Source of the DNA: Naganishia liquefaciens
Taxonomy: Eukaryota > Basidiomycota > Tremellomycetes > Filobasidiales > Filobasidiaceae
Length of the DNA: 64,000 nucleotides
Direction of reading: 5' to 3'
Assembly (NCBI GenBank): GCA_013423385.1
Contig: BLZA01000040.1
Coordinates: forward strand, 434,001 to 498,000
Shown here: positions 24,201-35,772 of the stretch, piece by piece
Layout of the letters: every line of letters begins with the position of its first letter
How positions within the stretch are numbered: position 1 is the stretch's first letter
The notes under the pieces: model-generated
The model's database searches: none
The model's input: the letters and a program-made list of their open reading frames with translations, nothing else
Told to the model about the DNA's origin: nothing
Made by a program: the position numbers and the translations under genes

Positions 24201-24547
24201 TCTTTATACAATCAAGCTGAACTATCTTTGCCCTTCCAGGACGACCCTGACACCTTCCGTTCATATGGTGCGTGATAAGCGACGAGATCGCATACCGCGT
24301 ATATGCTAATTGTTGACACCTTTCTCGATTGACAGGAAGCCTACAGTCCAGATGATAATCGTGAGGTGAAATCTCTATTCAGAAGAACGCTCAACTCACC
24401 TTTTTTTTCGCTTCAGGATACGACCTGCGACCCTTCTTGTATCCCATTCGATTCCCGCATCAATACAAGAAGATTGATGCTTTGGCTGCCAAGCTTCAAG
24501 AGCAATACGAGCGGACCGCACCGGCCGAAAAGTCCAAGGTTGATTGA
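21232..24547 (+). CDS. QNS1: Glutamine-dependent NAD+ synthetase
   Basis: Catalyses the last step of NAD+ biosynthesis: deamido-NAD + glutamine + ATP to NAD+. A short first exon (MHLVTVAT) at 21232 is followed by at least twelve further exons. The N-terminal nitrilase-type glutaminase has the Glu-Lys-Cys triad: Glu in [12 protein letters not shown], Lys in [18 protein letters not shown] and Cys in [13 protein letters not shown]. The C-terminal synthetase has the ATP-pyrophosphatase P-loop [19 protein letters not shown]. It also has [58 protein letters not shown] and [16 protein letters not shown]. It ends AEKSKVD with TGA at 24545-24547. Domain order and length (about 700 residues) match yeast Qns1. 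The gene converges on TUL1 with 149 bp between stops. Confidence 0.95.
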
Positions 24548-24696
24548 TTGACAGTATTGACTGGTGAAACATTCTGTAGAATGCCAAGCAGATGAGGTCT
24601 TTCGTGATAATTACCATGCGGGATATGCTTTGTAAAATTTTACAACTCGATACAAGATCATCTATAGATACATTTCGTAAGTAATCGTAGAGGCCT

Positions 24697-27600
24697 CTAC
24701 AGTGGGGGAAGGCCTCTCTTGCAGAGCGGACAAGTGTTCTGTACCCATGACTGTCAGAACGACGACGAAAGAATCACCTGCCACTGCTTACTTTGATGGC
24801 CAGCCATTGAGAAAGGCATTCCGTATGGAAGAGATGGTGGCAAGGTGCCAAGGCGTACGTCCTCCGCAGATTCATATTCATTACTTTGCTGCCGACATGA
24901 CCTACCCCAGAAGCTGCCGCTCCCAAGGAGGTAGAAGGCTCGGCTGTATGCTGATGTTTGTCGCCAGAGGTTGAAGCTCCCTGCGCAACAATGATAGGCT
25001 CCATACAGATGGAACAATTGCCAAAGTCTTGCTCGGGGGCTTCCGGATCAGGCGTAGGCAACGGCCTATGATAATCGTAAGCGTCAGGGGGAGCAAACTA
25101 TTCGAAGTTGGAGGGAAAAGGTCAGTTGCAGCCTGAATCGTGCAGAGCGGGAGGCATGTACCCGTTTCGGTAAGCTGATATCGACGGGAGCGTGATCAGT
25201 CGATCGTCCATCGTGAGCTGCTTTTACTCACAAGAAAGCTGGACCGAATCTGTCTTGCGCGTACAAGAGGTTGATTTGTAGAATTTGCCAGAGAACCAAT
25301 GACCAAACCCATTCTGAACATCATCTGGTCAGAATGCTGAAGTGATCTAATTGAAATGATTAAGCTTACTGTTGTTCTCAAGGAAGAAGACATTGTCTGG
25401 ACAGGCAAACGCGTCTGCAGAGAAATGCTATAAGTCTCTGGATCAAGGCGATCGCTGTTTAGCTAGACTTACATAACGGCAAAGCCAATCTGGCGATACT
25501 CTGTCCAAGCACGAACTTCCACTGCAAAGCTTTTCTATTGCCCCGCCGAGCGTTCCTCCATATCTGAGGAACCCAGAAAGAATACAGCGCAAACAGGAAA
25601 ATGGGCGTAGCTTGCGGCACAATCCCGGAGAGCATAAGGAAGATGATGATTACTGCAGGAACGATCCATCGAAGGTTGGGATGGCGGCGTAGATCCGCGC
25701 GGACGATGTTCATGACAGAGAATGCCGGTGTGGTCGGACTAGTGGTCGTCGTAGTACCCTCTGCAATCTGTGTGTCGTTTGTGCCGACAGTAGCCGTCGT
25801 CGCATTCGCAGGAGCTACCGGATCTGGAATCGCGGTCTCAGGCGCTTGTATTCGATGTATCATCACTCCGAATCTCTAGAAGATGTAAAGACCACTTGAG
25901 GTGGGGTAGAATTGAAGGCGATTCTTGAACTTACGGGTCCAAAGATCATCGCCGTACACAAACTGCAGAACGCGGGGATAAGCATTGGCAGAGAAGCATT
26001 GTTGTCCGACATAATAGCGACAACGGCATGCTAGGGAAAACGCCGTCAGCTCTACAATCATGGATTACATTGGGATCGATGACACTCACGGCCGAAAACA
26101 TCCAGCTGTCAGACGCCACCATCATACCGATTGTCCAGAATGATATCTTGGCCAGTCCTGAAGGCGTTCGAGTGGCCTCCATTTGATTGACGAAGAGCAG
26201 CAGGATAGTTAGACAAGCCAAAGAGGCATATGTCGCGTCTGGAGACAGGTCTTAGTAACCCGAGGTGGCCTCGGGGCGAGGAAGCAGGCTTACATCGGAT
26301 GGACTTTCTCCAAAATTGTTGCGCCCTGCGAAAGAGGTGATCAGCATGACAAGCACAACATGCAGTTTAAAATTGAGCATTACCTCATGCCTTCCCCGTC
26401 ATGCAGGCCAAATGCAATGCCGCACCCGTCAAAAACACCGACGCCTTCCATTTCCAAATTTCCCGGCGAAATAATCGGAATGCCTGTCGGATTACTCAAC
26501 TCTGCCTCATACGAGTCCAACATCTCTTCCGTGTAGCCCTTTGGGAGGGGATGAAGTCGGAAATTGAGAGCCAGGGGGCATGATGTCGCGACGATGGGTT
26601 CTAGTATGAGAGGTTAGATGTCAGTCTACCGAGATGAAGCTCGAATTGCAGGGGACTTACCTTCTTCAAGAGGATCGCTGCCACCTCCGGTCACAATGCC
26701 AAGGGAATCTCGAGCCTTTTTCATTTGTCGCAGCATATCGAACAATACGATATGCCCCGTCGTATTCCTCAAAGTTGCGTTGTGGTATAATGATGGTATG
26801 CGCCGAATGTCAAGTGGTTGACTGCAACAGAACGATGGCAGATATGGGTAATGTGTCTTTCAGTATGAGGCGAGGTACCCTCAAGTCAAGTGCAAGACGT
26901 ACTCCTCAGGTGTTCCCCAGAAAGTGAGCTCCCCTTGAGAAAGGTGATGGACTCCAGTCAAATCGTACGTCAAAGTCTCTGCTTTGTCTTTCGTATACCA
27001 GATTAACGAGCACTTCGAGTGAAGGATGAGTCCAGGTCGAATGCAAACAAAATTCTGTACTGAAACTTACGTGCACCCAAGCCCAGTCACTCCACTCATT
27101 CTCCAGGGTTGAGTTAGGAGGTCTCCTTGCCATCGTGTCAACAACTTCATGTTTGTCGATAATCTCCCCTTCATCATCCCGAACAATGATTTCCCGCTCC
27201 TTAACACTTAGCTCCCACCCTTCGACCCGATTCCAGTCCCAGTTTCCCCGTTTCTCTTCCGCTAGTGTGTGATTGTAAGCTGTAATGTTGACCAATGCCG
27301 GTATGTGAGGAAGGCTCTCCTTGTCTCCGCTGCGAGCGGATTTCGATGCCAAATGTCGCCAAAAACCGTCGAGTTTGTCTAGCGGGCCTGGACGCATTAC
27401 TTTGTCGTTCTCATCGTTCACCCATATCGGGTATTCCGGATGGGTAAGATTCAAAGCAGAGACTTTACCCTTGCGATAGAAACCGGTGATATTGGAATAG
27501 AACAGGAGGGATTCTCGAGATACGGTTTCGTGGGATGATTGGGATGCTGGAAGCTCGGAAGGGGATAGCAGGTGCGGCGGAAGGAGAGTAGAGAAGGATG

Positions 27601-28111
27601 GCTTGAGTGAAGGTGGCTTTATGAAGCCTGAATAAGAAGATTACATCACAAAGTCGGCTCGAAGGACGCTTACTGCAGTGTAATTTGATTCTGATCCGTT
27701 GAGATACAGCTGATAATTGGTCACAGCGTTCGAAATCCTGCTCAATTCCGAAACTTTGCACAGAAGGCCGGGCATCAGTTTCACTGTGATCAGCAGAGCA
27801 ACCCGTTCGATCCACCGATACTCACCTCGCGCATCGTTTTCACCTGAAATGTCGCCCAAAGGGCTGTTATTTCCTCCAGAGAAAAAGAAGAAGAAGAATG
27901 TGAGCATCAAAAGCGACTGCAGTGATGATGCTCGCTGATATTGCACAGCTGTTGCCATCGGCATCGCATCGATGAATATTGGCGGTGGGGGCGGAGTAGG
28001 TGCCGCATTGTCGGTCGCATTGTCGGTCGCATTTCCTGTCGGCGTATTGGCAGTCGGTCTCGGTGACCGCGGCTCGACCGGCGGATTGGATGACGGTACC
28101 GGGTCCGACAT
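24697..28111 (-). CDS. TUL1: Golgi transmembrane RING E3 ubiquitin ligase (Tul1/Dsc1 type)
   Basis: The catalytic subunit of the Golgi/endosomal Dsc E3 complex, which ubiquitylates membrane proteins and, in many fungi, the SREBP precursor. ATG at 28111 begins a Pro/Asn-rich segment, then a signal-anchor helix (LQSLLMLTFFFFFFSGG). The lumenal domain contains HPEYPIWVNDENDKVMRPGP and GNWDWNRVEGWELSVKEREI. Hydrophobic multispanning segments follow, including WIVPAVIIIFLMLSGIVPQA and PIFLFALYSFWVPQIWRNAR. The C-terminal RING-H2 finger has CSICMEPI near 25010, then CHHLFHTECLSQWLAIK. The last exon ends NTCPLCKRGLPPL with TAG at 24697-24699. All zinc ligands are present. The first helix is preceded by two tandem NATD repeats. 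Exact exon borders in the 26-27 kb membrane region were not all resolved. Confidence 0.92.
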
Positions 28112-29609
28112 CGAGTCTATGAGCAGGCTGGAAGATGATTCAATCGAGCGATTGTAAGATGAGTTTCACGTCGACACGGAGACCTGAGTCACCCGTGACG
28201 TGAGTGGAACAGGAAGGGAGCGATCGGGGAACAAAGTAAACAAACGGAAATGACCAGCCAGCTGCCCAGCCTATGGACTTCTACCCAGCGTCCTGCTCAA
28301 TTGTCCCTGTATCACACCCTCTAACAATCTTCAGTATGATGCATACGGACTGCTGTCGGGACTCGGACGCGGGCTTTGATCTGTTCCATGACCTCGCGAA
28401 GCGGTTCGCACGAGCATGAGCCAGATTCGTGCCGACAGCCCTCATTCGGTAGGCCGCAGTCGCCCTCACCAATTTTGCGTCGCCTCGTAAAGAAGCCTTA
28501 CAACATCGTTGTCATTCTTGCTTCTGCCACTGCTATGGTGAAATATCACTCCAAGTTCGATGAACAAGCTTAATATCATGGCGATTTTTCCGGCGTCTCG
28601 CTATCAACGTGACAATCGCTTCTGGGTGCATGGCTTTGTTCAGATGCCTGGTCGATCTTACTTGATTTTCTCCTTGAAGCCATGAGATGAAATCGGTCTG
28701 TCGTCTTGTCGGAGGGGCTCAAGCTTGTTTTGCATGTCATTCTTCATGGTTGACAATTAGCCGTTGAGACTCTCGGCACTCTGACATGAAGGGCTCGACA
28801 TTCGAGCGATCCAAACAGGATGTAGCGGTACTGTAATGCGATTTCTAAGGGACATTTACCTGCCTGCGGACCAGGCAATTCCACACTGCTCATGATACCT
28901 CGAACATCTGATCAGGGTGTGATGCGCGAGGGGGCACAAGCAGCGATAAACCGTCATCGCTCAGTTGCTATGCGGCGGACAGAGCCAGACATTCACGTTA
29001 CCATGGCGTCATTCAGCTCGAATTCTGCTGGACTTAGCATACTACCAGACGCATGTTCAGGCTCATGTATGTTCATATGCCTACTGATCTACTGAATATG
29101 CCACTACTCAAGTCAAGTACCTACTCGAGCATTATTTAATCATCATGATCGTTTGTCGGACAAATTATCTGCAATTGCGCCGCCGACTCCGCGATACAGC
29201 TAAATGTATGACTGAATGTACATCAATCCTGATTGCCGCAAAAGTGGAGGCATGGGGCACCTCGAGCAGCAAGCTTCCCGCCAGACAAGAATAGCTCTAT
29301 GAATAAGAACCATGTTGCATTCTCGATATACAGTTTGCTTTGCCGACCGCTAGTGAAAACGTCCACGGGGTTTCACAGCTGGGCCTCCAGACTCTCCGGA
29401 ATGCCAGGAACCTGGGGAAACCGGGGAAATGAACGGGATGGGATTGGGGCAGAAGAAGCTGGATTAGAGCGATTTCAGAACTGGGCCGTGGGTGCATTGG
29501 ACTCTATAAGTATACAAGTCAGAGGATGATCGAAGAAGTTAGTGTCAATAATGGTTATCTATCGTCGAGATCTAGATCCGGAATTGGATCCCGAACCCGC
29601 CTGCTAATC
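28112..29609. promoter_or_regulatory. Long divergent intergenic region between TUL1 and the MFS permease
   Basis: 1.5 kb between divergently transcribed genes, the longest promoter region in the first half of the window. A TATA-like TATAAG at 29505-29510 lies about 100 bp before the favoured permease ATG (29610). It lies too close to the alternative ATG at 29526 for that to be the usual start. A TGACGTGA CRE-like site lies near 28196, close to TUL1. No coding motif is seen. Confidence 0.5.
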
Positions 29610-31491
29610 ATGGGAGCCCCACCGAGTTTCATTGACGACAACGAGAAGGGCGTCGCAACTCATGTCGAAGTTTCGACGCCTAGGGGATTCGATGACGCGC
29701 AGCCGTTCGCCTTTGACGAGGAGCAGGAGCGCATCCTGACAAAGCGGGTCCTCAAGAAGCTTGACATTCGAGCGCTTCCTATGCTTGCGGTTTTGTTTCT
29801 GTTCTCTTTCCTGGATCGGTATGTGCGGGCGGGGATTACGCAGACGGGACACTGAATATGCCTTGCGATCTCAGGACAAACATCGGTAACGCCAAAGTTC
29901 TTGGTCTTCAGAAAGATCTGAATCTCACAAACAGCAAGTATTCCAATTGCTTGTGCATCTTCTTCGCCTTTTACATCGCAAGCGAGGGTAAGTTGGCGCA
30001 TTTTCCGCAGCCGAGCTGGGATGCTTACGGGGAACATTAGTGCCATCGAATCTGATCATCAAGAAGGTTTCGCCCCGAATCTGGCTCTCTGTTTTGACAG
30101 TCGCTTGGGGCATCATCGGAATGTGCATGGGATTCGTCAAGAACTACACGGGACTGATGATCGTTCGAGCATTCCTGGGAGTCGCAGAGGGAGGTCTTTT
30201 GCCTGGAATTGTCTTCTACCTGTCCTTACTTTACAAGCGGAGTGAAGTTGGATTGGTGAGTAGCAAGCTCAACGCAGCTGGTCAATCTGGTCTGACCCGC
30301 CTTGTTCATCAGCGGTTAGGCCTGATCTATTCAAGCGCCAGTCTGAGTGGCGCTTTCGGTGGTCTTCTCGCACGAGGGCTGAACGAGATGGGAGGACGCG
30401 GTGGACTCGAAGGCTGGCGGTGGATCATCATCATCGAGGGTATCCTTACCGCCTTGGTTGGAGTATTGGCGTATTTCGTGCTGCCCGAGACGGTAGACAG
30501 GGCAGCCTTCCTGTCTCCCGAGGAACGACACCTCGCCACTCAGAGGATCCTTCGGGACCGACCGGTCGAGATTGACTCGTCTGGAAGACTAGTTGCCGTC
30601 AACGAGCACTTCAAGTGGAAAGATATCATTGCCCCGTTGATTTCGCCCATGGTAAGTGCTGTCTACCCCCCACAGCTTTTGGACGACGCTGACTGGCCTT
30701 TAGACTTGGCTTTCCGCCAGCGCCTATTTTGCTATCCTCACAGCGTTATACTCGTTCTCTCTCTTCGTGCCTACCATGTGAGTATATCCTTAAGAGAACT
30801 CGCAGGAGGACGCTGACTCTGTTTGCTAGTATCACGGGACTTGGATACACCGCCATTCGCAGCCAGCTGTTCTCCGTACCTCCATATGCAGTAGCGGCAG
30901 CTCTTACCGGTGAGCAGATTGATGCCGCTTACCTCGAGCTAAGCTAAATGGGATTTCGAACACAGTCATCGCGGCCTACGTATCTGACAGACGCAAGATT
31001 CGAGGGCCTGTCATGCTGTGCTTTTTACCGCTCAGTATTGCCGGATATGCGATCATCAGGAGCGTACACAACAATCACGTCAAATACGGAGCCCTATTTT
31101 TGATGGCAGGCGGTCTCTATCCTTCAGGTCAGCTCCTTGTGCGATTCTGGGAAGAGAATTCGCGACTTATATCTTCTCCTCAGTGCCGCCCGTTTTGGTA
31201 TGGCTCAGTGGCAACAACCCGAATCACTGGCGTCGAGCAACCGCAATCGGCTTGCAGCTAGCTATTGCAAACTGTGGCGGATTCCCAGCGACCTTCATCT
31301 ACAGCACGGGTTCGCCAAATTACGTCCATGGCCACACCGTTTGCATGGCCCTACTTGCCGGTGCCTGGGTGGCTGTCGCAGCGAAATGCTTCTATCTGAT
31401 GTGGCGGAACAAGCAGAAGGCTGCTGGCGGTCTATCACATCTTAAGGGCAGTGGGGATGAAACGGACCCCGACTTCAAGTTCATCATCTAG
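29610..31491 (+). CDS. MFS permease, anion:cation symporter family (Dal5/Tna1-like)
   Basis: A 12-helix plasma-membrane transporter of the ACS family, whose members import allantoate, nicotinate, pantothenate, biotin or related organic anions. The substrate cannot be told here. ATG at 29610 (MGAPPSFIDDNEKG). The cytosolic N-terminus ends with the family motif RVLKKLDIRALPMLAVLFLF and FSFLDR, then TNIGNAKVLGLQKDLNL. Further blocks are TVAWGIIGMCMGFVKNYTGL, RAFLGVAEGGLLPGIVFYLS, SSASLSGAFGGLLARGL, EGWRWIIIIEGILTALVGV, and VLVWLSGNNPNHWRRATAIG in helix 9-10. The tail ends SGDETDPDFKFII with TAG at 31489-31491. Seven or more introns interrupt it; the acceptor before RLGLIYSS (near 30310) restores the family reading. 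A start at 29526 would add 28 residues. Confidence 0.92.
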
Positions 31492-31904
31492 GTTGTATGT
31501 GTACATAAATGATCAAGGCTAACAAGCCCAAAAGGGCAAACGGGTTGTACATTAGTATGAGCATCATAAAATGGATGGTCTCGATATAATCTCTGGGAAG
31601 CAAGCACCGATTATCACCTTCGGGAAAACTGCGTGAGATTGCAGCGATTATTTGACTTGAATCGTTTCTCGTCCGTCAATCCTGATCCTGTCAGTTCTTG
31701 GAAAGCGGAGCTCATCTCAGGACATCGCCTGGATGACTAGAAGAAAGAGAGTCTGAAGCGTATTTTTGATGCAGGTATGCACGTCATCACCGCTCGTGGG
31801 GATCTCGCAGATGACAATGGAGACCTGTCGTCAATTTGTTTCATTCCGAGGATTCAATATGTTATACAACGTGATCAGCCAGCCGACAATCCCCACAACT
31901 ACCC
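31492..31904. other. Convergent 3' intergenic region
   Basis: 413 bp between the stops of the MFS permease (+) and the DUF427 gene (-). It is AT-rich, as expected of two 3' UTRs. Nothing else is seen. Confidence 0.4.
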
Positions 31905-32438
31905 TTATGCGGAAACGGGAGGACTTCCAAGCTTCAAACCCTTCCTGCCCACGTAGAAGGCAACACGATCCGCAACTTGCTCGGCGCCCTTTTTGGGTGT
32001 AGGATAGTACCTGGAACAAAGCAGTCGTATCAATATTAGCAGCGGACCAGCGGTCGAAGGGGAGTCAACCAGGCATACCATGCGATGTCTTTTAGTACGG
32101 TTCCGTCGTTCTTGCGGAAATTGTAATAGCTTGCGACTCCTGTAATGACCGATCTTCATCAGCGGAAGAAATCACACCCGCTAGGGCCGCAACATACCCT
32201 TCCAGCCACAAGTAGTATGGGTGTCGCTCTCCTCGAATTGGCCACGATTTTGGAGGTCCTTGGTCGGAAAGTACCAGTCTATTCAAAGGCGATGGAAAGG
32301 GAGAACAAATAAGCGGAGTGAGATGGCTCATTAAGGAGTGTGACGCATACTGTTCTCAACCTGAACGGCGTCGCTTTCGGCAGTCTTGACGAGCACTTCG
32401 CCGTCGACCATGACAGAGATGAAGCTTGATGCAGACAT
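31905..32438 (-). CDS. DUF427 (nucleotidyltransferase-like beta-barrel) family protein
   Basis: A small protein of about 110 residues with one complete DUF427 domain, a family common in bacteria and fungi without an established biochemical role. ATG at 32438 (MSASSFISVMVDGEVLVKT). Three introns, spliced in phase, give the diagnostic sequence VQVENNWYFPTKDL, then FEESDTHTTCGWKG, then VASYYNFRKNDGTVLKDIAW, then YYPTPKKGAEQVADRVAFYV. The tail is GRKGLKLGSPPVSA with TAA at 31905-31907. The hallmark W-K-G and Y-Y-P motifs are intact. The frame continues open upstream of 32438, but that stretch lacks family residues, so the internal ATG is preferred. Confidence 0.88.
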
Positions 32439-33253
32439 GTCGATTCTGGTTTTCCGTTTAATTGCTATGTCGCTAAAGGGTACTAATTGTCCAACTTGCT
32501 CCGATAGCTTCTTATGAATGGTGCGCTGTAAGACGGGCCACCGGCTTCGTCCGCTGGTGTTGCGAGATCGAGCGGTGGCCGATGCATGGATGAGCAATCC
32601 GATGCAGGCATACTCGTCTCTTTCCGCAGATCTAGCCTTCGGCTCGGCCCGAATTTAAGCCGAATGATTTGCCCGCAACCCTGAGAAGCTTGCGGAAGAC
32701 CTCCATCGGACACGACCAGGACGTAGTCTGGGCTACATTCCCGTCGCGTTCTCTCTTTCATGAGTTCTTCGTAAGTTCGGCGGCCTCTCGTGCCTCGAAC
32801 AATTTCTCAAAACACATGCCAACCCTTCACTGGCAACCTCCAGCGAAGCATGACCGCCCCTCGGTTCGAAGATGACAGAATGTGATGCTTGTAACAGAGT
32901 CCCTAGCGTCTATAGCATATTCAGCAGCGGCCATCGGCTCCGTGGCGTATAGCTCTGCCTATGCATCTGCAGTATGCAGCTCGAATGCATCCAAAAAATC
33001 GTCCAAGGTTGATCGTTCTCCCGTTCTCCGAGGGAAGCCCCCACTTGGACCGTAAATGGGCTTAAAGTTATGGATAAAATCGAGATTCCCGGTTCACAGT
33101 TTTGCCTGCAGCCTGCGGGTTATCATGCGGAAGCAACTAGCGAGGTTTCACCAGTTGTTCAAACGTTCAACTATCTTCTCCTGCCTGAACGCAACCGCTT
33201 CTTCGGCTCGACTTCAGGAGAGAATCTAGCAGCTCACCAGTCAGTCATTTGGT
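32439..33253. promoter_or_regulatory. Divergent region between the DUF427 gene and the NIF-like gene
   Basis: 815 bp between divergent genes, expected to contain both promoters. Open frames at 32483-32761 (minus) and 33070-33360 (plus) run through it but show no domain or splice support. No TATA box of good quality was noticed. Confidence 0.4.
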
Positions 33254-35531
33254 ATGGGGAAGAAGTCTGGGAGGAAAAAGGGAAAGGAAAGGCAGAGCGG
33301 CGCACCTTCCCCAGCATCAACGAAGCCGTCCGAAGAAGCGGTACGAAGCCGGATAGGTAGCCCAACGCCGATCATCTCAAATGTGCGGACGAGACCAAGG
33401 AGGATGCCTCCTGCTTCATCTATTGAGTGAGCCTCCTGCATTGGCACGGTGTAATTTCGCTCATCGCGATTCAACCCACGTTACCTGCAGTAACGGAGCA
33501 AGAGCTACAGGTGACACCGCTGCAGCTCCATTACCTAGGAAGCCGCGATGGAAGCGAGGTGTAAGACAACAGGGGGATCATGCTCACGTGCAGATGCAAC
33601 CTCTCCCAAACTCATCAAACTCCTCGAGTTCCGCACCTTCCGGCAACCCCATCGTCAACGCAGCCACTGCGCCAAGATCCGAAAAAAAGCGGAAGCGACT
33701 CGACATTCCGAACTTCCCACCTGGGGAGCAGAAGTCGAAGAAACAGCGTATACAGCCGAACAAGAAGGAACCCACGGGATTGCTGACCAGGAATGTGACA
33801 AGTCAATCAAGAGAAGCCTCTGTCGCTTCAAAAGCTTCGGCGCCTACAATAGCATCTTCGTATATGCCTATACTGCAGGCTCAGCTAGTACCATCACATC
33901 TTCGCCATCCCTTCCGCACTTATCCATCAACAGCCACCTTCGATATAAATCAAGCGATACACAGCGAGCCGATCACGGAAAAGCGTCCTCTAAACGAGTA
34001 CTTTGCCTATGCCACGAGAGCGCCGAACGCCTATTGGGCAAACTTTGACCCTGAAAGACAGCAGCAGGATATAACGCAGCGCCGCAAACTTGTCGTGCTG
34101 GATCTCAACGGAGCGCTAGTCGTACGTTCAGAGCGTACGACGTTTCATGTGGCCCAAGTCCAGAGAAAGGTCTTCCCTCGACCTTTTCTCAATTGCTTTT
34201 TGGATTTCTTGTTGTCCCCCATCTGCAAGCAGGCAGACAAGCCACAACGCACGACACGGCCCGAGCGAATGCGACCGTTTGAAGTCTTCATATGGTCGTC
34301 TGTGCAACCGAAATCGATAGACGACATGGTCAGCTCGACTTTTGGAAAATGGGGTAATTTCATCAGTGGGAAGCGTACAAAGAGACAACGCGGAATCAAA
34401 GAAATTGCGGAGGAGATTGTGCCGGAGAGAAGGCAAGGAAGAATCCTCGGTGTCTGGACAAGATCGGATATGGGATTGACCCAAGAACAGTATTGTAAGT
34501 AGAACTATTTTTGGCGGAATGCGGACACAATCTTAGGCATGCTATACTCAGTCCAAAAGTCGGCGACCACGAAGGATCTCGATAAATTGTATCGGCACTT
34601 CACAAGGGACGACAAATTCTCAGGCCCGCATTCTCGGTTCTCCTATCCCGATCCAATGTTCTTTCCAGATCCAACAAATACGCTTCTTGTCGATGACAGC
34701 ACCGACAAGGCATCCTTGCAACCGTATAACCATCTGCCGATCCTCGAGTTTGAATGGGAGTCGCTCAAGAGCTCGGCTGAAGCGGTTGAAGAGCTCCAAC
34801 AGGCCCATGGACTTTCCGAAGCTCTGAGACCAGCCGAGGCTCTCCGTCTTATCTTCGGGCGGGACGCTCAAGCCTTCTATCAGAGGGCTGTTGCCGCCGG
34901 AAACGCAGGGTCGACGACATGGTCGCAAGAAAAGACCGTAGACGGAATACTCATCGCCATCGCTGGCATCTTGTCTGAAATCCAGGATGTTGAAAGCATA
35001 CCGGCTTGGATTGCCGCGGGTGGTTTGCGACCCAACATAGGACATACTTTCACGCGAGACATTGCAGAGCGAGGATGGGAACACCTGATCGCACTGGACG
35101 CTGTTCATCAGGATACATCGCATCATAAGAGGAAAGGCTGGCTGAATTGGAAGAAAGGGAAAATGCGGGACGATCCATCGCCTGAGCATACTGCGCAGGC
35201 AGACTCAACTGGCAAAGGCGATAGATCGCCTTTGGAGTCAAATGCGAATAACGTAACTCCACAGAGCCCCTTGGATTCGAAAAGCCACATCGTTCAAACC
35301 GTACTGCCGTCACATCCCGACTATCAGCATTGGTACGATTCGCCAATACACGTCTTATATTGGGTTAGGAGAGGTCTCATAGCGCTCAAAGAACGAGGAG
35401 TGCCATTGCAGCACAACATGACGGGAGTGGCGGAGCGTCTACAAGCAGCACAACGCGAAAGGCAAGAACTAGATGAGGCCGCGGCGGCTCGGCAAGCAGC
35501 AGCTCATGCCGATCTGGCTGCCAAGGCGTAA
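33254..35531 (+). CDS. FCP1/NLI-interacting-factor (HAD superfamily) domain protein
   Basis: ATG at 33254 opens a strongly basic N-terminus (MGKKSGRKKGKERQSG). Intron 33427-33490 joins it in phase to a long Ser/Pro/Lys-rich region with nuclear-localisation-type clusters (EKKRKR, KSKKQR). The HAD/FCPH domain begins RKLVVLDLNGALVVRSE. It continues with RPFLNCFLDFLL, RPFEVFIWSSVQPKSIDDMV, TLLVDDSTDKASLQPYNH and LPILEFEW, with one intron after QEQY near 34496. The C-terminal 200 residues are family-specific and end in an Ala/Gln/Glu coiled-coil-like stretch. The catalytic motif is D-L-N-G-A-L rather than the D-x-D-G/E-T-L of FCP1 phosphatases: the first Asp is kept, the second is Asn. Nuclear, and related to the SCP/FCP1 phosphatases, but catalysis is unproven. 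TAA at 35529-35531. Confidence 0.87.
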
Positions 35532-35772
35532 GGATCGCAGCTGAAAACACGTGGAAACGATAATGATTGCTGCGGTAAGCATGGCGGACTTTGAATAGGA
35601 TATGACGCGAAGATTGCACAGTCAATGTTGTATACGAGAGCTTGTAGGGGATATTCAGGGATGAGCAACATCTATAACAAAACTCATCTCTTGCAAAGCG
35701 AGTACATCTGCCCGTCGACATGTTGCGCCGCGAGCCCAGTTATATTTCCCGCCGCAAGAGATATGTATTCTA

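Noticed and set aside
32840-32880. tRNA B-box-like GGTTCGAAG
   Set aside because: No matching A box or cloverleaf could be drawn around it.
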